From: Tatumella sp. JGM118
Lineage (GTDB): Bacteria > Pseudomonadota > Gammaproteobacteria > Enterobacterales > Enterobacteriaceae
Length of the DNA stretch: 64,000 nucleotides
NCBI RefSeq assembly: GCF_018257515.1
Contig: NZ_JAERJR010000010.1
Location: 44,945 to 108,944 of the forward strand
Direction: 5' to 3'
A program made the translations under genes and the position numbers. This document shows positions 59,294-64,000 of this stretch, piece by piece. The number at the start of each line of letters is the position of its first letter. Positions within the stretch are counted from its first letter, which is position 1. The notes beneath the pieces were generated by a model, which saw only the letters and a list, made by a program, of their open reading frames with translations, had not been told where the DNA came from and searched no databases.

Positions 59294-59320
59294 TCCGTCG
59301 TTGATCAGCGCCACAGCACT
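59275..59320. terminator. Long hairpin overlapping the ppiC stop codon
   Basis: AGTGCTGTGGCGtaGCTGATC (59275-59295) pairs with GATCAGCGCCACAGCACT (59303-59320): 18 paired bases with a 2-base bulge that contains part of the TAG stop and a 7-base loop. Lies between convergent ppiC and yhjJ. No strong T run follows on the plus strand. Confidence 0.6.
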
Positions 59321-59336
59321 CTGTACTGCTCCCCCG

Positions 59337-60812
59337 CTAGGAAGAAGCCGCAGATGTCGCGGTACTGACCGGAAGGGTAACGTCGTTCTGGTCAGGAGTG
59401 ACAATATTATCAAACGTTTCCCGCAGACTATTGACCGGAATCGCTGGCTCATTTTTCGGCTGTACCAGCACCATGGTAAAGGGCTGAGCAAGCAGGGTAT
59501 GCAGCTGATGGTTTAATGTGTCTGCGGTCAGGCCGGCTAAGAATGCCTGCCGTAAACGCTGGTACTGTTCCGGAGAAATATCCACCACCGAGTTTTGCTG
59601 TGAGCGCAAACGCTGGGCAACCAGGATATCGGTGCCGGTTCTGGCATAAGTCGCGTACAACGTGTTGAGTTCAGCCAGTTTCGCGGTCATCAGATGATCA
59701 AATTCATCCTGAGACAAGCCTTTGTCGCGTAATGTGACAAAATCTTTTGCTACCCGCTCCAGTTGCGCTGGCAGATGATCCCCGGAGGTATCGATATTCA
59801 GTCCGCACTGTGCACGCTGATAATAGACCCGACAGTCCAGCCCGAACACCGCATCTGGCCCGGTGTTATCTCCGGTGGCCGGATGCAGATGCCAGTAAAG
59901 CACCTCACGGGCTAAATCTTCCAGCCAGTACTGCTGTAATGTCTGTGAATCGGTAATCGGTGACCAGGGCATATCCCAGATCAGTGACAACCTGTCGGTG
60001 GCCCGCTCATCGTCTGCCAGGCCCACGGCCCTACCCGTCAGTGGCGGTAATATGGCCATCGGTGCCGGAGTGCTGCGTCTGCCTTTCAGCGGACTAAAGG
60101 CTTTGCTGATTTGTTCGGATAATGCCCGGCTATCTACATTCCCGACCACATATAACGTCATCGCATCCGGGGTATACCACTGATGGTAGAAATCACTCAG
60201 CCCGGGGAGGTTAACCGGCGTGACGGGGCTGACCTGAGGGTCATGGGCTAATAACGCCGACCCTTTCAGCCGGTAACGCCACCAGGCGGAGGCCGGATTC
60301 GCAGGCCAGGTACTGGTAGGGTCTGAGGCCGCCTCTGCGGTATTAACGATCTGCGGGTCAATGGACATATTGCCGGCAGTGGCGGCCAGCCATTGCAGCG
60401 CATCTTTCATCAGGTCTGGCCGGTTAGCGGGCAGACTCAGGTTATATTGCGTGTAATCATATGACGTAATCGCTGGCGGTAATGCGCCCTGCTTATTGAT
60501 ACTCTGCTGCCATATCTCACGCTGCTGAGCAGGGGTGATCGCCGTATTATGCACCAGTGCAATACGTGTCAGGAGATGGCTGTAACCGGTCTGCGATGTG
60601 TTCTCGTTCAGTGATCCGCTTTCGACGACCAGCCGTAATTCCACATCATCTGACGGACGCTGTGGCGTCGAGAGTACCTGCCAGCCGAATCCGTTTTTCA
60701 GTTTCCCTTGCTGCCAGGCAGGATCTGGCTGAAGGGCCTCGGCATGCAACGTAAAACTGGTCGCTGCGAACAAAATCCCGCCCATCCAGTGCAAAAGTTT
60801 GGTGCCCTGCAT
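59337..60812 (-). CDS. yhjJ: YhjJ-like periplasmic M16 peptidase homologue
   Basis: 491 residues from the ATG at 60812 (MQGTKLLHWMGGILFAATSFTLHAEALQPDPAWQQG), a signal peptide then the YhjJ start. NGFGWQVLSTPQRPSDDVELRLVVESGS and DFYHQWYTPDAMTLYVVGNVD are M16-fold features, but the HxxEH zinc motif expected near residue 70 is replaced (GYSHLLTRIAL), so it is probably not catalytic, as for E. coli YhjJ. Function unknown. Downstream of hmsP here. Confidence 0.85.
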   Translation of the reverse strand: MQGTKLLHWMGGILFAATSFTLHAEALQPDPAWQQGKLKNGFGWQVLSTPQRPSDDVELRLVVESGSLNENTSQTGYSHLLTRIALVHNTAITPAQQREIWQQSINKQGALPPAITSYDYTQYNLSLPANRPDLMKDALQWLAATAGNMSIDPQIVNTAEAASDPTSTWPANPASAWWRYRLKGSALLAHDPQVSPVTPVNLPGLSDFYHQWYTPDAMTLYVVGNVDSRALSEQISKAFSPLKGRRSTPAPMAILPPLTGRAVGLADDERATDRLSLIWDMPWSPITDSQTLQQYWLEDLAREVLYWHLHPATGDNTGPDAVFGLDCRVYYQRAQCGLNIDTSGDHLPAQLERVAKDFVTLRDKGLSQDEFDHLMTAKLAELNTLYATYARTGTDILVAQRLRSQQNSVVDISPEQYQRLRQAFLAGLTADTLNHQLHTLLAQPFTMVLVQPKNEPAIPVNSLRETFDNIVTPDQNDVTLPVSTATSAASS

Positions 60813-61215
60813 GTGAACCCCTAATTTCAAATGGTGAAAATATTATTTTCACTGGTAATTCATCGTGATACGTGGTCTTCAGCCAGAGCTGAACCTGTTT
60901 TAAATAGATCATCGCTTTTTTGACCGCAGAAAAAACAGGATGTCACGCAGCAACAGAAAAAAATATTCAGAAAATTTCGGGCATTATTATGCAAAAGTCC
61001 GGAGGAGCGGCAAGGAAAAAGCGGGGATTCATCGAAAAAGTTGATGAAAGAGGATCAATTCCTGCCTTTAGTCAGCTTTTTTGTACAAAGAATGTCTTAA
61101 TTTACTTTCCGGCTGCCGGAGGCTGACGCCTGCCCCGCCCTCAGCATCAGGGAACGGCACCCTCACATTCTGCCGGCCGCCAGTCCGCTCGGGCGACAGC
61201 AGGAGGTGCGAAAAT
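60813..61215. other. Intergenic region between hmsP and yhjJ
   Basis: 403 bases. Only chance frames without ribosome binding sites. A GC-rich patch with several GCCGG/CCGGC hairpin possibilities lies near 61107-61190, right after the hmsP stop, and an AT-rich part near 60830-60990 probably holds the yhjJ promoter. No regulatory site recognised. Confidence 0.4.
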
Positions 61216-63228
61216 CTAACGACCTTTCGGTGTGCTGTCAGATAAACCCAGCCAGCGTTTGTTAAATTCCTGCTCCGGTAATGCCGGCGAATAAAGATAG
61301 CCCTGCGCAATATGAATACCACGGTCAATCAGCCAGTCCCGTTGCTCTACCGTTTCGACGCCTTCTGCAATAACATCCAGCTGCATTATGCCGGCTATCG
61401 AAGACACAATACGGACCATTGTATCATCTGCAGGCAAGGCACTGACAAAGCTGCGATCAAGTTTCAGACGTCTGACCGGTAATGAACGGAACTGATGCAA
61501 ATAATGAAGATTCGAATATCCCATACCAAAGTCATCCAGCACGACAGATACCCCGGTTTTTTCAATCGGGCGGAGAAGTTCCATGGCCCGTTCGGTATCA
61601 GAAATTTTAGCGGTCTCCGTCAGTTCCAGCACAAAACTGCCCGGATTAACGTTCAGGCTGCTGAGCAGATTCTGCAGATGGCTGACCATCGACGGATCCT
61701 GTAATTGCAGCGCTGAGGTATTCACGCTCAGGGGTAAAGTAATGCCGTGCGACTGCCAGACATTCAGGATGCGGCAAGCCTCTTCAAAGACCCAGCGCCC
61801 GATTTCCGGCATCACACCGATATCTTCAGCCGTAGTAATGAAATCTTCCGGCAGCGCATATTGGCCATTTTCACGGCGAATACGCAATAAAGCCTCAGCC
61901 CCTGCCAGCGCGCCGGTATCCATATTCACCTGCGGCTGAAGGTAGAGCGCAAATTCTTTATTATGAATCCCCTGCAATATGTCGTGGAACTGTGCCATTC
62001 TCAGCCGGGCACGTTCCTCCAACACGGGGTCAAAAAACAGGATCTGATTAATACCTTCCTGACCTGCCGATGTCATCGCCGAAATCCCGCGCTCCAGAAA
62101 TTCTGCAGCTTTTAAGGGTTCCTGCTCCATCACCGCCAGACCGATACTCACCGCTGGTCGTAACGGGACATCCTGAAGATTTAACGGCAGCGTCAGTTCT
62201 TCCATCAGTAACTGTGCCTGACGCATTAATTGCAGCGGCTGGACCGAATGTTCATAAAACATCACAAAATCACTGTCCGACAATTGCGACAGGATACCCT
62301 GCGTCCCCATCGCCCGGCGCAGCTTACGTGCCATCAGCAACTGAAAAGTATCTTTATTTTTCGGGGTCAGTATATCCGGTAATACCTCAATACGAACCAC
62401 CATCAACGCCACGATCTGACTGGCTTTCTTCTGGTGCAGATACTGGTCCAGCAGGGCCAGAAACAGCGTGCGGTTGGGTAAATCTGTCAGTTTAAAATGG
62501 GTGTTCAGTCGTTCGACTTCATTATTAATGGATACCATTAATGACTGATTCTGGTTGATACAACGGACCAGCACACCGATTTCATCATCATTGTGCCCCT
62601 GCGGCAGCCGCAGGCGAGTACTGTTCCCGTTATTTCCGCTTTTATCCTGCAATTGCTGACAGATACTGCGTAACGGATGCACCATCAGGCGGTTAATAAA
62701 CCAGCTAACGGTAACGGACAGTACCAGAGCCAGTAACAGATAAGTGATCACCATGGTAGACAGCGTACTGATCACAAACTGATAGACCCGGCCGTTATCG
62801 GCTTCCAGAACCAGCCAGGCCAGAGGTTTCGGTAACCCGGCCTGTTCTGCGGGGTACAGCGGGACAGAGATCCTTACCGGCAGACGGAAGATATGCGCCA
62901 TCAGCGGCGGTACGGACTGCGTACCGGTAAAGTCCACATGCAGGGTCTGTAATTTATCGGGAAGAAGAATATCCGCACGACCCAGAATACCTGCGGGTTT
63001 CAGCGTATTCAGAAGCTGCTCTGCCGTAGGAATATCGGCTTTCAGCACCGCCTCCGACAATGGCTGCCGGATGGTGTGAGCAATATTTTCCATTTGCTGC
63101 GCGTATTCTGTAATGCGTTGCTGAACAAAATGAAATAATTGCACCGCAATAAAAATACAGACAACCAATATTGCTACGGCAGAAACCGTAGTCATTTGTT
63201 TAATGGTAAGGGAGCGCTGAACTCGCAA
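61216..63228 (-). CDS. HmsP/PdeK-like cyclic di-GMP phosphodiesterase
   Basis: 670 residues. Membrane segments near residues 13-33 and 155-178 flank a periplasmic sensor (HTIRQPLSEAVLKADI). A HAMP-like linker is followed by a degenerate GGDEF domain: TDLPNRTLFLALLDQYL is present but LSDSDFVMF stands where GGDEF should be, so no cyclase activity is expected. The EAL domain looks active: AGAEALLRI (EAL-like ExL), SVNTSALQLQ, LELTETA, VLDDFGMGYSNL, RLKLDRSF and VIAEGVET. It resembles Yersinia HmsP and E. coli YhjK/PdeK, which limit biofilm matrix by hydrolysing c-di-GMP. Confidence 0.85.
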   Translation of the reverse strand: MRVQRSLTIKQMTTVSAVAILVVCIFIAVQLFHFVQQRITEYAQQMENIAHTIRQPLSEAVLKADIPTAEQLLNTLKPAGILGRADILLPDKLQTLHVDFTGTQSVPPLMAHIFRLPVRISVPLYPAEQAGLPKPLAWLVLEADNGRVYQFVISTLSTMVITYLLLALVLSVTVSWFINRLMVHPLRSICQQLQDKSGNNGNSTRLRLPQGHNDDEIGVLVRCINQNQSLMVSINNEVERLNTHFKLTDLPNRTLFLALLDQYLHQKKASQIVALMVVRIEVLPDILTPKNKDTFQLLMARKLRRAMGTQGILSQLSDSDFVMFYEHSVQPLQLMRQAQLLMEELTLPLNLQDVPLRPAVSIGLAVMEQEPLKAAEFLERGISAMTSAGQEGINQILFFDPVLEERARLRMAQFHDILQGIHNKEFALYLQPQVNMDTGALAGAEALLRIRRENGQYALPEDFITTAEDIGVMPEIGRWVFEEACRILNVWQSHGITLPLSVNTSALQLQDPSMVSHLQNLLSSLNVNPGSFVLELTETAKISDTERAMELLRPIEKTGVSVVLDDFGMGYSNLHYLHQFRSLPVRRLKLDRSFVSALPADDTMVRIVSSIAGIMQLDVIAEGVETVEQRDWLIDRGIHIAQGYLYSPALPEQEFNKRWLGLSDSTPKGR

Positions 63229-63501
63229 GAGATTCTCCGGGGGAGGATGCCGTTAAGTATTTAAAGTATATAGTAATACACTCTTGTTGCTATCCGGTAT
63301 TATGGGTAAAGAGACGCAAATTAAGTTAATTCCGGGTATTGTTACGGGACTTATTGATAACTCTGAATATTAACATACGCCGGAATACTCCGGGTCGCCA
63401 CTTTTTCGCGGACCGTCCGGGGGGTGCACCGGGAAAACAGGAAGATGGCTTTTTCAGGACAGTGAATATTCCGTTCGTCTGTGGTTTTTTATGATCAGAC
63501 C

Positions 63502-63800
63502 GTGAGTGTTCCGTTCGCTTTTATGTTAAGGCAGGCTGCCTTTGCCCCGCCGGGGGCGACCGGGCAAAGGGCGCATGGCCGCGCCCTCTGCACTCCGGGC
63601 CTTGCGACAAGCCTGCCCGCCGCTGCGCGGTACCTTCGCTCACTCATTTGTCCTTTACGGACCGGTCACCATTCGCTCCTGCTCAGCATGACCTCTCGCC
63701 GCATCCCTGCGGCTCGTCCTGGACGCATTCGCTCGCTCAGCGGTGCGATGTCGCGGTCAGTCACCGGGTTGGTAGCCCGGAGAAAACCAGGAGATTTTTT
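63502..63800. repeat. Long-form copy (D) of the dispersed repeat
   Basis: About 299 bases with the same landmarks as copy B near xerD, from CGTGAGTGTTCCGTTCGC to a GGAGATTTTTTCTCAGG end. An extra fragment (GTGAATATTCCGTTCGTC) lies 37 bases upstream at 63463. The preceding 63229-63462 is the hmsP upstream region with no gene seen. Confidence 0.85.
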
Positions 63801-63849
63801 CTCAGGTTTGTGGGTAAGGAGTTCAGCTGTAGGTTTTTATGAGCAGACC

Positions 63850-63970
63850 GTGAGTGCTCCGTTCGCTTTATGTTAAGGCAGGCTGCCTTTACCCCGCAGT
63901 GGGCGACCGGGCAAAGGGCGCAGGGCCGCGCCCTCTGCACTCCGGGCCTTGCGACAAGCCTGCCCGCCGG
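63850..63970. repeat. Short-form copy (E) of the dispersed repeat
   Basis: Begins GTGAGTGCTCCGTTCGC, 348 bases after copy D, and stops at CCTGCCCGCCGG just as copy A does. The two loci thus hold the same long and short forms, in different order, about 26 kb apart. Confidence 0.85.
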
Positions 63971-64000
63971 TATGGGACCGGTGAAAAACCGGAAGAGGTT

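Noticed and set aside
63481..63876. 131-codon frame over the dispersed repeat, with similar frames at 37521-37748 and 38141-38332
   Set aside because: The frame is shared only because the DNA repeat is shared; no ribosome binding site, Arg/Ser/Leu-rich composition and disruption in other copies argue against a protein.

Overview
The window looks like chromosome from a gammaproteobacterium of the order Enterobacterales, most likely an Erwinia/Pantoea/Tatumella-type member (Erwiniaceae). This is inferred from protein resemblance and from gene orders shared with E. coli: xerD-dsbC-recJ-prfB-lysS, rhlB/trxA-rho-wecA-wzzE-wecBC...wecG-argX-hisR-leuT-proM, manXYZ-yobD, and gppA/rep/ppiC. No species-specific marker was seen. 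The E. coli-like blocks are joined in a different order from E. coli, so the region is rearranged.

Layout. (1) 1-1226: the end of one gene, a small exported orphan protein and non-coding DNA. (2) 1227-11033, all minus strand: dTDP-rhamnose genes rmlBACD, UDP-glucose dehydrogenase ugd, the mannose PTS manXYZ with yobD, and manA. These supply sugar nucleotides and mannose/fructose-6-P. (3) 11411-14260: three tandem two-gene modules. Each is a cytosol-start L,D-transpeptidase-fold effector (DUF2778/Tlde1-like) overlapping by ATGA with an exported partner (Tldi1-like immunity candidate). The middle effector carries a one-base frameshift. (4) 14261-15251: decayed IS3-family remnants and a seven-copy hexanucleotide repeat. 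(5) 15252-30278: a Wzx/Wzy-dependent (group 1-like) exopolysaccharide operon, wzi-wza-wzb-wzc-wbaP-wzy-six glycosyltransferases-wzx. It is preceded by a promoter and a JUMPstart/ops element, and split by a terminator hairpin between wzc and wbaP. The distal genes are strongly AT-rich, typical of exchanged serotype-specific cassettes.

(6) 31294-37451: lysS, prfB (with its programmed +1 frameshift), recJ, dsbC, xerD. (7) 37612-38372: a long tandem repeat family that recurs at 63502-64000. (8) 38500-39994: a divergent TetR regulator and short-chain dehydrogenase. (9) 40041-40953: four tRNA genes (Arg-CCG, His, Leu-CAG, Pro-UGG, transcribed leftward). They are followed by three and a half tandem 143-bp units, each repeating the tRNA-Pro 3' end plus a Rho-independent terminator. 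This organisation recalls the E. coli tyrT repeats. (10) 41103-53972: the enterobacterial common antigen operon with rho and trxA. It lacks rffG and rffH between wecC and wecD, so rmlB and rmlA 40 kb away are the likely dTDP-glucose suppliers. wzzE is shortened and carries an 18-bp perfect inverted repeat translated in frame. (11) 54090-63228: rhlB, gppA, rep, ppiC, yhjJ (M16 protease homologue) and an hmsP/pdeK-like c-di-GMP phosphodiesterase.

Much of the window builds envelope polysaccharide: rml, ugd and manA make precursors, the EPS locus and wec operon consume them, and hmsP may tune biofilm matrix through c-di-GMP. The least described elements are the triple effector/immunity array, the palindrome inside wzzE, the tRNA-Pro 143-bp repeats and the dispersed ~345-bp repeats.
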